64,000 nt of DNA from Pollutibacter soli (GCA_029269725.1 JARJHS010000004.1:492152-556151); one strand, 5' to 3'. Numbered from the stretch's first letter, positions 53,496-63,214 are shown. The notes: generated by a model not told the origin, from the sequence alone. Program-made: numbers and translations.

Positions 53496-53875
53496 ACATC
53501 AAAATTAATTAAAAATGAAAGGCTTTGTTTCATCGGCTTATACTTGCTGTCAATAAACCGCTTGAAGCGAGGCTACTGTTTTTTGTTGGTGTAAAAATTG
53601 AGCGTCCATTTAACTGTGAGATAAATCGTTTAGTTGCCGGGTAGTTCCGTTCCGGACAACGATCAAAATGTGTACAAAGATTAAACGCTACTTTAGGGTG
53701 AAATTCCAGTCGTTTGGAACGCAGATTTCCTGGTAGTTTCTGTATTTCTTTTTGATAACTGAAGCGGGCAACCGAAATTGAATACGTCCCTGGTAACTAT
53801 CAGATAGAAACTAGTTTCCGTTTCCATTTGAAAAATGTATACGGGTTCCGATTTTTAAAAAACTAAAATTTTGGT
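53496..53875. other. Spacer between divergent genes
   Basis: No gene is seen. TTCCGTTCCGGA-type inverted sequence near 53650 and a repeated TTTCCGTTTCC near 53815 are the only structures noted. An AT-rich stretch with ATTTTGG ends immediately before the PerM start. Confidence 0.35.
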
Positions 53876-54970
53876 ATGAGCACTATTGTACAGAGGTCAA
53901 CCCGCGGTATAATCGAAACCGTTTTAGCCTTGTTGTTTTTATTGATTCTCTTGTGGGATCTGTACCTGGTGTTAAGTGTATTTTTTGGTGTATTTACTTA
54001 TGCGATTATTTTTTCGGTGTCTTTTGCTGCGCCATTCGAACGGCTGGTTGTTTTTTTTAAGAACAGGCGGAAACTGGCTGCCATTATTTACGGACTGATT
54101 TTACTCCTGATCATCGCTCTTCCATTTGTCTATATTATCACAGCATTGAGTACGCATGCCAGTGGTGTTGCCACCTGGATTGCAGAAGTGAAAGAAAAAG
54201 GGGTTCCACCATTACCGGATTGGATTTCGACACTACCCATAGTCGGTGAAAAGCTCAGTACATTCTGGCAGGCAATGCGCGCCAATCCATCCAATACACT
54301 GACGACATATGAGCCACAGATCAGCGCCGCTGTTGTGAGCCTGGTGTCAGGTGGGGCCGGAATTTTTGGTGCAACACTTGAGTTTGTTATTGGGATTATC
54401 GTTTCTGCGATGCTGCTCGCCGGTAAGAACAGCCTTCTTCCACCTTTGTACAGGACGATGAAAAGTCTGGCAGGGATCAATGAAGGTCCGGAACTGATCA
54501 ATGCTACCGGACGGGCGGTAAAAGGTGTAGCCGTGGGCGTTATGGGCAGTGCATTTATCGCCGCTTTCTTTGCCTGGATCGGCTTTGCAATCGCCGGCAT
54601 TCCGTTTGCGATTGGTCTCGCTGCCATTACATTTTTCCTTGTAGTGATACAAGTAGGCCCGCTCCTGGTGTGGGTACCTGTTGCCATATGGCTGGCTACT
54701 CACGGGCAAACGGGTTGGGCCATTTTTATTACGGTGTATGGATTGGTTGTATTGACTGCAATTGATAATATTCTGAAGCCGATTCTTATAGCAAAAAGCG
54801 GTAAACTGCCCGTACTGATCCTGTTTCTTGGGGTAATCGGGGGTCTTGTAGCCTGGGGATTTACAGGCATGTTTAAAGGAGCCATAATACTAGCGGTATT
54901 TTATACTATCTTCTGGTCATGGCACGATAAACAAAAGGATGACTTACCGCCCGATCCCGCAATCTCCTGA
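53876..54970 (+). CDS. AI-2E/PerM-family membrane protein
   Basis: 364 residues with about seven or eight membrane segments. The core NAAGRAVKGVAVGVMGSAFIAAFFAWIGFAIAGIPFAIGLAAITFFLVVIQVGPLLVWVPVAIWL and the C-terminal NILKPILIAKSGKLPVLILFLGVIGGLVAWGFTGMFKGAIILAVFY are the signatures of the family. Members export autoinducer-2 or other small molecules; the substrate here is unknown. Confidence 0.88.
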   Translation: MSTIVQRSTRGIIETVLALLFLLILLWDLYLVLSVFFGVFTYAIIFSVSFAAPFERLVVFFKNRRKLAAIIYGLILLLIIALPFVYIITALSTHASGVATWIAEVKEKGVPPLPDWISTLPIVGEKLSTFWQAMRANPSNTLTTYEPQISAAVVSLVSGGAGIFGATLEFVIGIIVSAMLLAGKNSLLPPLYRTMKSLAGINEGPELINATGRAVKGVAVGVMGSAFIAAFFAWIGFAIAGIPFAIGLAAITFFLVVIQVGPLLVWVPVAIWLATHGQTGWAIFITVYGLVVLTAIDNILKPILIAKSGKLPVLILFLGVIGGLVAWGFTGMFKGAIILAVFYTIFWSWHDKQKDDLPPDPAIS

Positions 54971-55196
54971 CTCATATTTTGTACTATAACAGGCGAATAT
55001 TGAAGAGATCACAAGGTCTGAAACTGATAATTCAATCAATTCTATCGACCTCAATTGCGGCGAATGTTATAATCCGTCCGGTGCGCTGGTTGTAAAAGTT
55101 CTACAGTTAACAGTAAGCTTGTAATGTTTAATTTATTTTGGATAATTTTCCGACCTAAATTCTACCAACTGATAAACCGCCTGTAAATTTTTTTAT

Positions 55197-55667
55197 ATGT
55201 TGAGAAATCTGTTGAAGATCAGATACGTGTATGTCATAGGTGTGTTCTTCACCCTGATCAATTCCATCGTTTTTATGATTCTTGGGGTAACTCACAGCGT
55301 GAAGGGATACATCGGTTTTATCAAACAGATGAACGGGCATACAGAAGGTCGTCCCGGACTGGAGCTTTTGCACGGATTGGACATGTTCCTTGTGTCATTG
55401 GTTTTCCTCGTATTCGGTCTTGGAATCCTGAAGATATTTACCCACTATCACCAGGAAAATGATGAATTGCCGAATTGGTTGAAGATTGATAATTTCAGTG
55501 AACTTAAAATCCTGCTTTGGGAAACCATCCTGATCACGCTGGTTGTACTAAGCGTCGCGAAGGTAGTTGCGCATGAAGCAGAACCCAACTGGACATTGCT
55601 GATTTATCCTGCAATCATCTTCATACTGACCGCATCACTTTTTCTCGTCAGGTCTCAAAAACATTGA
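55197..55667 (+). CDS. UPF0114 (YqhA-like) membrane protein
   Basis: 156 residues with about four membrane segments: VYVIGVFFTLINSIVFMILG, MFLVSLVFLVFGLGILKIF, LWETILITLVVLSVAKVVA and WTLLIYPAIIFILTASLFLV. The pattern LELLHGLDMFLVSLVFLVFGLGILKI fits UPF0114. Function unknown; some relatives lie near acid-stress genes. Confidence 0.7.
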   Translation: MLRNLLKIRYVYVIGVFFTLINSIVFMILGVTHSVKGYIGFIKQMNGHTEGRPGLELLHGLDMFLVSLVFLVFGLGILKIFTHYHQENDELPNWLKIDNFSELKILLWETILITLVVLSVAKVVAHEAEPNWTLLIYPAIIFILTASLFLVRSQKH

Positions 55668-55861
55668 TAAAACGGGTTATTTATTATTCCCGGATCACAT
55701 TTTTTTATGATACAAAATTTGAATTAAGTTTGAGCCGGGTTTAACCGTTCCCGAAAGTTATCCGCCCTTTGATACCGGCTCTGTAGTGGCAAATCCATCC
55801 CCTTGATTTAGTTTCCTGTACCAGAAATGAAAAATGGTTCATGAGAGGCAACAGGAATAAA

Positions 55862-55886
55862 TAAGGTACATAAAAGAAGTACCTTA
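55862..55886 (+). promoter_or_regulatory. 5'-leader hairpin before the barrel gene
   Basis: TAAGGTAC (55862-55869), loop ATAAAAGAA, GTACCTTA (55879-55886), a perfect 8-bp inverted repeat 12 bases before ATG 55899. Could be an operator or a translation-controlling hairpin. Confidence 0.5.
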
Positions 55887-55898
55887 AAATACAGGCTA

Positions 55899-56654
55899 AT
55901 GTTGAAGAAACCTTTGTCAAAATTCCTTGCGTTCATTATCATTTTGTGTTTATCCAGTACCGGATTGAAAGCCCAGGTGATATTAAGTTTGATTTTTGGA
56001 GATAAGCTGAACTCTAACGAGTTGTTATTCGGCATCCACGTGAATGGTTCTTTGAATTACTTCTCAAATTCTGAAGGCAGGAAGCCGCTTCCCAGTTTAA
56101 ACGCCGGACTTTTCTTCACTTACCGGTTCAATGATCATCTCCACGCAAACATTGAAATGCTTGCCAAATACACCAGAGGCGCAAAGGAGCTACCGGTGTA
56201 CAGTTTGAATGATCCTGCTATAGATTCACAGTTTACCGGCGGATCCGTGACGCGGAAGAATCAATATCTGAGTCTACCCCTGAGCGTTAGGTGGCTGACC
56301 ACCGGCGGATTCTTTTTTGAAATCGGTCCGCAGATATCATTACGTACAGGCGCTGAGGATATCTTCATAAAAGATATTGAGGAAGGCGAATTAGACCTGA
56401 AAGTAGAAAACAAGGATGTGATGAACCGCTGGGATTTTGGGTGGATGGCAGGTATGGGATATATGTTCGGCAAAACCAAACTGCTCGCCATTGGTCTGCG
56501 GTATAACGGTGGATTCAGTGATGTTTCTAAAATTGATGAAGGCAACCAAACCAATCAGCAATGGGGTATATATTGTAACATTCCCATTGGTCGTGGTAAA
56601 ATGAAGAAAAAGCAGGAAGCAAAGGCAAAAGCCGCAGCCGAAAAAAATCAGTAA
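55899..56654 (+). CDS. Outer-membrane beta-barrel protein (PorT/OMP_b-brl-like)
   Basis: 251 residues. Signal peptide MLKKPLSKFLAFIIILCLSSTGLKAQ, then alternating barrel strands (ELLFGIHVNGSLNYF, NAGLFFTYRFNDHLHANIEM, YLSLPLSVRWLTTGGFFFEIGPQISLRTG, FGWMAGMGYMFGKTKLLAIGLRYNGGFSDVS) as in the outer membrane protein beta-barrel families of this phylum. A charged tail (GKMKKKQEAKAKAAAEKNQ) is unusual and should lie in the periplasm. Confidence 0.78.
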   Translation: MLKKPLSKFLAFIIILCLSSTGLKAQVILSLIFGDKLNSNELLFGIHVNGSLNYFSNSEGRKPLPSLNAGLFFTYRFNDHLHANIEMLAKYTRGAKELPVYSLNDPAIDSQFTGGSVTRKNQYLSLPLSVRWLTTGGFFFEIGPQISLRTGAEDIFIKDIEEGELDLKVENKDVMNRWDFGWMAGMGYMFGKTKLLAIGLRYNGGFSDVSKIDEGNQTNQQWGIYCNIPIGRGKMKKKQEAKAKAAAEKNQ

Positions 56655-56747
56655 ATCTTTAGATCTCCAATTCCATTTATTAAAAACCGCTCTGATACAG
56701 ACGCTAAAACCAGAATCAATTTTTTAAACATTCAAAAACTGTTACGT

Positions 56748-57311
56748 ATGAGATCAATTACCAGGGTGTCAGGCATTTTTATGATGATCTTTTTCATTGC
56801 GTCCTGTGCGCCCACCGTCAAAGTTTCCAGTGATTATGACAGGGCGGCTACATTTACAGGTTATAAGACTTTTTCTTTGTATGATGTTAAAACAAAAGGG
56901 AGCGTCAGTCCACTGAATGCTGAACGTATTACAAATGCCATCAAAGCGAATATGATCGCAAAAGGGTTTACAGAAACCGCAACCGATCCGGATATCATGA
57001 TCAACGCAATGACGTTTGTTAAGGACAAGCAATCTGTTACTGCAAATACAAATTACTATGGTTATGGTGGAATGTACCGTCCATATGGTTATTGGGGTGG
57101 CGGCATGGCTTCCGGAACAACAACCTACAATACTTACGATTATAAAGATGGTTCGTTGATCATCGATATCGTAGACGCCAAAACACAGAAAGTGGTATGG
57201 CAGGGTACAGGAAATGCTGAAATTGATTCAGCTCCGAAAAATCCGGATGAATTTATTTCAGGAGCGGTCAAAAAAATTCTGGATCAATTCCCTCCAGGAG
57301 CTAAAAAGTAA
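56748..57311 (+). CDS. DUF4136-family lipoprotein
   Basis: 187 residues. Lipobox FFIASCAPTVKV (Cys near 20), then the DUF4136 pattern SSDYDRAATFTGYKTFSL, IKANMIAKGFTETATDPDIMINAMTFV, a Gly/Tyr-rich insert (YYGYGGMYRPYGYWGGG), and LIIDIVDAKTQKVVWQGTGNAEI, ending FISGAVKKILDQFPP. Probably anchored to the outer membrane; function unknown. Confidence 0.88.
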   Translation: MRSITRVSGIFMMIFFIASCAPTVKVSSDYDRAATFTGYKTFSLYDVKTKGSVSPLNAERITNAIKANMIAKGFTETATDPDIMINAMTFVKDKQSVTANTNYYGYGGMYRPYGYWGGGMASGTTTYNTYDYKDGSLIIDIVDAKTQKVVWQGTGNAEIDSAPKNPDEFISGAVKKILDQFPPGAKK

Positions 57312-57340
57312 TTTACTTATAACCGTCCGGCAACTTTTGC

Positions 57341-57419
57341 AGAAAGAGGCAGCAGGGCATTCGGATAATCATCACCGGAAACACTTCCGGAGCTGAATCC
57401 GGACTGCAGGCCTCTTTCT
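57341..57419 (+). ncRNA. Long structured hairpin (79 nt) after the DUF4136 gene
   Basis: Nested stems: AGAAAGAGGC (57341-57350)/GCCTCTTTCT (57410-57419), GCAG/CTGC, TTCGGAT (57360-57366)/ATCCGGA (57397-57403, one wobble), CCGGAA (57375-57380)/TTCCGG (57385-57390) with loop ACAC. In total 27 paired bases with small internal loops, followed by CATTTTGA. Could be an elaborate terminator, a processing signal or a small RNA. Only structure, not transcription, is seen. Confidence 0.5.
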
Positions 57420-57548
57420 CATTTTGACGTGGGTATGGTTTTTATTTTTGGGAATTCTTATCTGTAAAACACTCTCATTGAAACTCCTTTCCGCCTGTGT
57501 AAACGTTACTGACGTCTACAATTTTCCTGATTTTCAAAACAAGTCAAT

Positions 57549-58136
57549 ATGAGAAAATTCTCTTTAAATCAGACGCTCGTGAATGGTTTTACACTTGCAG
57601 TTCCATTGATAGTGATCCTTTACATACTTGCTAAAGTTGTCATCACTCTTCAGAAAGTAATCGGTCCGCTCGCTGAAAGATTACATATCAACCGCATCTT
57701 CGGAGAAGTTACCCTGACCATACTCGCCTGTATTATCCTTTTGATCTTTATATTCTTTCTGGGCGTATTGATGTACATTCCGGTAATATCTAAACTCAAA
57801 GATGTATTTGAGGATTGGATGCTTCGTTTGATCCCATCTCTTAACCAGTTGAAACTGCTGATGAAGGAAAAATTTGAGAGGGATAGTGAAAAAGCGACAT
57901 GGAGGTCCGTGCTGGTATTGCGGGATAATGAATATGCACCTGCATATGTAACCGAAGAAAATGATCAATGGGTGTCAATCGCATTTATCAAGGCACCGCA
58001 TGGGTCCGCAGAGGACATGATTGTTGTGCGTAAAACAGACATTGAATATAAGGAAGTGCCGATGTCGACAATGATCAGGGTCGGCCGGCTATATGGAAAA
58101 GGACTGATCAGACTTGTTGAGAATCTCAAAACCTGA
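57549..58136 (+). CDS. DUF502-family membrane protein
   Basis: 195 residues. Two membrane segments: TLAVPLIVILYILAKVVITL and VTLTILACIILLIFIFFLGVLMYIP. The DUF502 body follows (DVFEDWMLRLIPSLNQLKLLMKEKFERDSEKATWRSVLVLRDNEYAPAYVTEEN…AEDMIVVRKTDIEYKEVPMSTMIRVGRLYGKGL). Family function unknown; usually a single-copy inner-membrane protein. Confidence 0.85.
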   Translation: MRKFSLNQTLVNGFTLAVPLIVILYILAKVVITLQKVIGPLAERLHINRIFGEVTLTILACIILLIFIFFLGVLMYIPVISKLKDVFEDWMLRLIPSLNQLKLLMKEKFERDSEKATWRSVLVLRDNEYAPAYVTEENDQWVSIAFIKAPHGSAEDMIVVRKTDIEYKEVPMSTMIRVGRLYGKGLIRLVENLKT

Positions 58137-58189
58137 AATTTCCTTTTTTAACTTACGCGGATTTTTATAGTTCATTTTATACCTGGCAT

Positions 58190-59473
58190 ATGACTTCACG
58201 AATTTTTGCACTCGTTAGTTTGATTTGTTTGTTCGGTTGTAAAAGCAAAGAAAAACCCTCAAAAAATCCTGTGATCGTATTCACAGGTGCGACAATTATT
58301 GACGGGAGCGGGGGAGAACCTGTTAAAGACGCTGTGATGGTCGTAAGCGGCGGAATGGTATTGGCTGTTGGAAGTAAAGATGATGTTGAAATTCCTGAAA
58401 ATGCTGAACAAATAAATCTGAGTGGTAAAACTATTATCCCTGGAATTATTAACGGCCACGGTCATGTTGGCGATGTTAAAGGAATTGAAGGCGGTCATTA
58501 TTCTGCAGAAAATGTTGTTGACAATCTTTCGATATATGCACGTTATGGAATAACTACGGTAGTAAGTCTGGGTAATGATAAGAAAGAAGCTGAAGCCTTT
58601 CGGAGTATAAAAGATTCATTGCCAGCCGACAGGTCAAGGCTGTTCGTTGCTGGTGCAATTATCAATGGCAAAACTGTGCAGGAAGCATTTGCGGTGATTG
58701 ATAGCAATGCAAAAATGGGAGTAGATATCATAAAGATCAGAATCGACGATCAACTGGGTACAGGGACAAAAATGCCGGAAGAAATTTACAGGGATGTCAT
58801 TACCAGGTCACACGAACTGGGTTATAAGGTGGCATCGCATATGTATTATCTCGAAGATGCAAAAAAACTTACAGAAGCCGGAACCGATCTGCTGGCTCAC
58901 AGTGTGCGTGATCTACCTGTAGATTCTCTGCTGATAAAAGAAGTAAAAGAAAGAGGAGTAGGGTACTGTCCGACGCTGACAAGGGAGATTTCCACTTTTA
59001 TTTATGAAGACACACCATCATTTTTTTCTGATCCATTTTTTAGAATGGAATACGATAGTGCAATCATTAAACCTTTACTCGATCCTGCCAAACAGGATGC
59101 GATGAAAAAAAATGTTGCCGGGCAAACCTATAAGAAACAATTGCCTGTCGCCATGGCTAATCTGAAAACCATGCAGGATAACAATATCGCCATTGTATTT
59201 GGCACGGACAGCGGAGTGCCCACACGTTTTATCGGTTATTTCGAACATGTGGAAATGGATATGATGCAACAGGCGGGATTGACACCGATGCAGATCATCG
59301 TTTCGGCTACAAAAAATGCAGCTGAGAAACTGGGTTTGAAAAACCTCGGTACTTTATCGGCGGGACACTGGGCAGATTTTTTAATTCTTAATGCCGATCC
59401 GCTTACGGATATTAAAAATGTAAAGCAGATAGATGCGGTTTATATTGGCGGTAAAAAAGTAAACAGAAAATAA
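58190..59473 (+). CDS. Amidohydrolase-superfamily lipoprotein
   Basis: 427 residues. Lipoprotein signal MTSRIFALVSLICLFGCKSKE (Cys at 17). Metal-site motifs: PGIINGHGHVGDV near residue 84 (HxH), DIIKIRIDDQ near 180, VASHMYYLEDA near 213, LAHSVRDL near 238 and FGTDSGVP near 340. A second amidohydrolase of the same superfamily as the gene at 44258, but lipid-anchored. Substrate unknown. Confidence 0.83.
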   Translation: MTSRIFALVSLICLFGCKSKEKPSKNPVIVFTGATIIDGSGGEPVKDAVMVVSGGMVLAVGSKDDVEIPENAEQINLSGKTIIPGIINGHGHVGDVKGIEGGHYSAENVVDNLSIYARYGITTVVSLGNDKKEAEAFRSIKDSLPADRSRLFVAGAIINGKTVQEAFAVIDSNAKMGVDIIKIRIDDQLGTGTKMPEEIYRDVITRSHELGYKVASHMYYLEDAKKLTEAGTDLLAHSVRDLPVDSLLIKEVKERGVGYCPTLTREISTFIYEDTPSFFSDPFFRMEYDSAIIKPLLDPAKQDAMKKNVAGQTYKKQLPVAMANLKTMQDNNIAIVFGTDSGVPTRFIGYFEHVEMDMMQQAGLTPMQIIVSATKNAAEKLGLKNLGTLSAGHWADFLILNADPLTDIKNVKQIDAVYIGGKKVNRK

Positions 59474-59486
59474 TTCCTGGCTCAGG

Positions 59487-59577
59487 GTTTTCCCGCAGAT
59501 TTCCGCTGATTTAATACACGCAGATCGGCGCAGATATAACAACAGGGTTCTTCAATCCGCGTATCTGCGAAATTTTT
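59487..59577. repeat. TCTGCG-type inverted-repeat element, copy B
   Basis: TTTTCCCGCAGATTTCC, then CACGCAGAT and GGCGCAGAT at left; CCGCGTATCTGCGAAATT at right. It has the same hexamer and overall shape as copy A (8099-8208). It directly follows the amidohydrolase gene. The rest of the spacer to 59822 shows no gene. Confidence 0.7.
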
Positions 59578-59822
59578 TGAATGACTTTTAAATAACGACA
59601 GCAAATTATGTGGTTCAAAACCTGAACCTAATTCAACTAATCTTTGTATTTTCTTTGCGTGCTGTTTCTTTGGGCCCTTTGCGGTTTGACTTAAGTGTGC
59701 CAATAGTGAAACAACCAACATTGAATTTGTTATAGGAGTGTGCCAGAAGAATCCACACTTATTTTATTTGTTGTTTTATTAAGAGGTGATAAGTAATTTG
59801 CTCAATCAAGACTTGTTGTGAT

Positions 59823-60803
59823 ATGAAAAAGATTTTCTGTATCCTTTCCTTGGTACTCTTAGTGTCGGAAGCATATGCGCAAAAAAAATCAACCGGAAAA
59901 ACCTCAGGCAATCCGATTTTTCCCGGTTGGTATGCCGACCCCGAAGCTGTTGTTTTTGGAAAACAATTCTGGATATATCCCACGTATTCCGCAAAATATG
60001 AGGAGCAGGTTTTCCTGGATGCTTTCTCTTCGCCTGACCTTGTACGTTGGAAAAGGCATTCACGTGTACTGGACTCGTCCAGTGTGAAATGGGCCAAAAA
60101 GGCCTTATGGGCACCTGCGATTGTTCTGAAAGACGGAAAGTATTTCTTATTCTTTGGAGCCAATGATATTCAAAGCGACCAGGAATATGGGGGGATCGGT
60201 GTTGCAGTGGCTGACAAACCCGAAGGTCCGTTCAAAGATTATCTTGGCAAACCACTGGTTGATAAATTTCATAATGGCGCTCAACCGATCGATCAATTCG
60301 TATTCAAAGATGTCGATGGAAAATATTATCTCATTTACGGTGGTTGGAGACATTGCAATATCGCCAGGTTGAAAGATGATTTCACAGGTTTTATTCCTTT
60401 CGAAGACGGGAAAATATTCAGAGAAATAACACCGGAGAGTTATGTCGAAGGCCCGTTCATGTTCGTACACAACAAAAAATATTATTTCATGTGGAGCGAA
60501 GGTGGATGGACAGGACCTGACTATTCTGTTGCATATGCGATTGGCGATTCTCCATTCGGACCTTTTAAAAGAATCGGAAAGATATTGCAGCAGGATTCCA
60601 CAGTTGCCACCGGCGCGGGGCATCATTCCGTTATTCATTCTCCCAAATCAGATAAATGGTACATTGTCTACCATCGCCGACCACTGGGTGAAACAGATGG
60701 TAATCACAGGGCAACCTGCATTGAAAGAATGTATTTTGATCCGGAAGGGAAAATCCTGCCGGTGAAAATTACTTTCGCGGGAGTAACCGCAGATGAACAT
60801 TAG
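59823..60803 (+). CDS. GH43-family glycoside hydrolase
   Basis: 326 residues. Signal peptide MKKIFCILSLVLLVSEAYAQ. Five-bladed propeller with the GH43 triad: PGWYADPEAVV (general base Asp, near residue 40), GAQPIDQFVFKDVDGKYYLIYGG (Asp, near 160) and SYVEGPFMFVHNKKYYFMWSEGGW (Glu, near 207). Secreted exo-acting arabinofuranosidase/xylosidase type (inference). It is not part of the main sugar locus. Confidence 0.92.
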   Translation: MKKIFCILSLVLLVSEAYAQKKSTGKTSGNPIFPGWYADPEAVVFGKQFWIYPTYSAKYEEQVFLDAFSSPDLVRWKRHSRVLDSSSVKWAKKALWAPAIVLKDGKYFLFFGANDIQSDQEYGGIGVAVADKPEGPFKDYLGKPLVDKFHNGAQPIDQFVFKDVDGKYYLIYGGWRHCNIARLKDDFTGFIPFEDGKIFREITPESYVEGPFMFVHNKKYYFMWSEGGWTGPDYSVAYAIGDSPFGPFKRIGKILQQDSTVATGAGHHSVIHSPKSDKWYIVYHRRPLGETDGNHRATCIERMYFDPEGKILPVKITFAGVTADEH

Positions 60804-60954
60804 GCAGCTGCTCACCTGTGCTACCTTATTTCTCACATCATTTTAATTCCGTTTTAATACGTTAATAGATGTGATCGCCCTTCATATTTAATTTTCAAAA
60901 ATCAAATCCGTCGTGTGATTGTGCTCGTAAGTAAAGTTTATAAAACTCTACTTT

Positions 60955-62457
60955 ATGAGATATACATCAACACGAATGCTATTGTTTTGCTCAACTATCT
61001 GGCTCATCATCGCAGTTGCCTGCAGGAAAGATGATTACAAGGACTGGGATAAACCAGAAGCCGTTTTTTATGGATTGACTGCTGATAATGAACTTGGCAT
61101 GTACAATTCCGGGTCCAACGGTCTTCCACTATCGAAGGTGAATTTATCAGGTTTGGAATCCGGGGAGAAAATTATTGCCATTGACTTCCGTCCTGCTACA
61201 GGTCAATTATATGGCCTGGGCAACAACAGCCGGTTGTACACCATCAATCCTGACAATGGAATGACGCGGCCTGTTGGCCTTTCTGCCTTTTCTCCGGCAA
61301 TTAACGGCACTATAGCCGGGTTTGATTTTAATCCTACTGTTGATCGGATCCGTTTGATAACCAACACGGGTCAGAATCTGCGGCTTCATCCGGAAACCGG
61401 AATGGTTGCCGCAACAGATGGCAGCCTGAATCCGGGATCTCCGATGGCTATCGGCGCCGCATACACGAATAATACAGCTGGAGCTGCGACAACAGAGCTG
61501 TTTGTCATCGATGCAGCAACCGGCACACTATTTAAACAGGATCCGCCCAATGACGGGAAACTGAGAGAGATTGGTTCATTAAAAATCAATTTAAGTGGGG
61601 GCGGAGGTTTCGATATCACCCCGGATAATAAAATTGCATTGGCCTCGCTTGTAGTACGAGGTCGACCCTATCTGTACCAGGTCAATCTCGGTACTGGTAG
61701 AGCCACCGAACTTACAAAGCTGAACAAAGAGCTGATCGGACTTGCTATTCCGACATCGCCTGTAGCGTACACAACGGACAATAGCAATAACCTCTGGATC
61801 TTCAATTTTGAGAAGCCCGTTAATCCTGTATCTAAAACAATACAGGGCCTGCAACCAGGAGAAATAATTCATGGGTTGGATATGCGCCCGGCTACTGGTC
61901 AGTTATACGCGCTCGGTAGCTCTTCAAGAATTTACACAATCAATATGGCAAACGGTGCTGCTACAGTGGTGGGTTCCCAGTTTGCAACTGCCTTGTCAGG
62001 TGATGTATTTGGTTTCGATTTTAATCCCGTTGCAGACAGAATCAGGATAGTTTCAAATAGCGGGCAAAATCTGCGTGTACATCCTGAAACTGGTGCAGTT
62101 GCATTTGTTGATGGAATGTTGAAACCGGGAACACCAATGGTTACAGCCGCTGCCTACACCAACAATTTTGCAGGAACAACATCCACTGTTCTATTCGATG
62201 CAGACATAGCCACTGATAAGTTGTATAAACAGGATCCACCAAACGATGGTATACTAACTGAGATAGGCAACCTGGGAATTAATATTGAAGGAAGCGGTGG
62301 TATGGATATTGGCGGTCGTTCAAATATGGCCTATGGTTTATTTAAAGTCAACGGAAACACAGGGATGTATAAAGTAAATGCAAACACGGGTGCTGCCTCA
62401 AAATTGGCTGACTTTCCTGGTATTGGAAATACACTTGCCATTGGATTGGGCTTTTAA
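60955..62457 (+). CDS. Lipoprotein with two DUF4394 domains
   Basis: 500 residues. Lipobox WLIIAVACRKDD (Cys near 23), then two tandem copies of DUF4394: residues ~45-265 with IAIDFRPATGQLYGLGNNSRLYTINPDNG and DRIRLITNTGQNLRLHPETG, and ~270-500 with LDMRPATGQLYALGSSSRIYTIN and DRIRIVSNSGQNLRVHPETG. Within each copy TxLFxxDxATxxLxKQDPPNDG recurs. Beta-propeller-like surface protein of unknown role. Confidence 0.9.
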   Translation: MRYTSTRMLLFCSTIWLIIAVACRKDDYKDWDKPEAVFYGLTADNELGMYNSGSNGLPLSKVNLSGLESGEKIIAIDFRPATGQLYGLGNNSRLYTINPDNGMTRPVGLSAFSPAINGTIAGFDFNPTVDRIRLITNTGQNLRLHPETGMVAATDGSLNPGSPMAIGAAYTNNTAGAATTELFVIDAATGTLFKQDPPNDGKLREIGSLKINLSGGGGFDITPDNKIALASLVVRGRPYLYQVNLGTGRATELTKLNKELIGLAIPTSPVAYTTDNSNNLWIFNFEKPVNPVSKTIQGLQPGEIIHGLDMRPATGQLYALGSSSRIYTINMANGAATVVGSQFATALSGDVFGFDFNPVADRIRIVSNSGQNLRVHPETGAVAFVDGMLKPGTPMVTAAAYTNNFAGTTSTVLFDADIATDKLYKQDPPNDGILTEIGNLGINIEGSGGMDIGGRSNMAYGLFKVNGNTGMYKVNANTGAASKLADFPGIGNTLAIGLGF

Positions 62458-62471
62458 AACATCAGCTTAAC

Positions 62472-62506
62472 AAACAGACCGTCCGATATTCCCGGATGGT
62501 CTGTTT
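62472..62506 (+). terminator. Terminator-like hairpin after the DUF4394 gene
   Basis: AAACAGACCGTCCG (62472-62485), 7-base loop, CGGATGGTCTGTTT (62493-62506), 14 bp with one wobble. Only three T's end it, but its position 15 bases after the stop and between convergent genes makes it a terminator for both. Confidence 0.75.
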
Positions 62507-62524
62507 GCTAAAGCCTCATTGTTT

Positions 62525-63214
62525 TCATCCAACAACCATATAGACAAGTAATTTTTCCAGATCCTTTATTTTGATTTCCTTATTTTCTGTTGTTATTGCT
62601 CCCTCTTCACTCAGTTCATTCAACAGCCTGAAAAAGGTTTCATATGTAGTACCTGTGTATGAAGCAAAGTCCTGTCGCGAAAGAATCACATTGATCGCGC
62701 CCGATGGGCTCGTGCCAAATTTATTCTGAAGTGAAATCAGCGCATTTGCAATACGGCCTTTCGCAGGCATATGCGCCAGGTTGCGCATTCTCTTTTCCGA
62801 TTCTTTAAGCTCACCTGCAAAAAACATCATCAGCTGATATAGAAATCCGGTATTGACTTTTAAAGTTGAAGTAAAAAATTCGAGATCAACAAAACAGATA
62901 TCCGTAGATGTTAGTGCCGTGGCTGATGCGGGGTAAATCGTGTCCGAGCCCAATCCGCGGTGACCCAATATATCCCCGTTACTGGCAATACGCAGGATCA
63001 GCTCTTTTTCCTCTCCCCAATGTTTATGCACTTTCACCAGGCCGGAAGTAATAAAGAACATTCCCTTTACTTCTTCGTCTTCCTCGAAGACCTTTTCTCC
63101 TTTCGCGTATTGATATGTTTTTCGATTGGCGTTGATTGCCGGAAGCCATTCTTTCTGACAGAGCCTGCACATCACACAACTCTGCAGATCGCAACTTTTC
63201 TTATTCAGTTTCAT
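62525..63214 (-). CDS. Crp/Fnr-family regulator with N-terminal cysteine cluster
   Basis: 229 residues from ATG 63214 (a TTG five codons earlier exists). Four Cys at about residues 8, 13, 16 and 19 (CDLQSCVMCRLC) suggest an FNR-type Fe-S sensor. Then comes a cyclic-nucleotide-type beta barrel (residues 35-140) without the phosphate-binding Arg-Ser pair of cAMP binders, a dimer helix, and the C-terminal HTH (INVILSRQDFASYTGTTYETFFRLLNEL). It probably senses O2 or NO. It lies next to cobA on the same strand and may control it. Confidence 0.87.
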   Translation of the reverse strand: MKLNKKSCDLQSCVMCRLCQKEWLPAINANRKTYQYAKGEKVFEEDEEVKGMFFITSGLVKVHKHWGEEKELILRIASNGDILGHRGLGSDTIYPASATALTSTDICFVDLEFFTSTLKVNTGFLYQLMMFFAGELKESEKRMRNLAHMPAKGRIANALISLQNKFGTSPSGAINVILSRQDFASYTGTTYETFFRLLNELSEEGAITTENKEIKIKDLEKLLVYMVVG

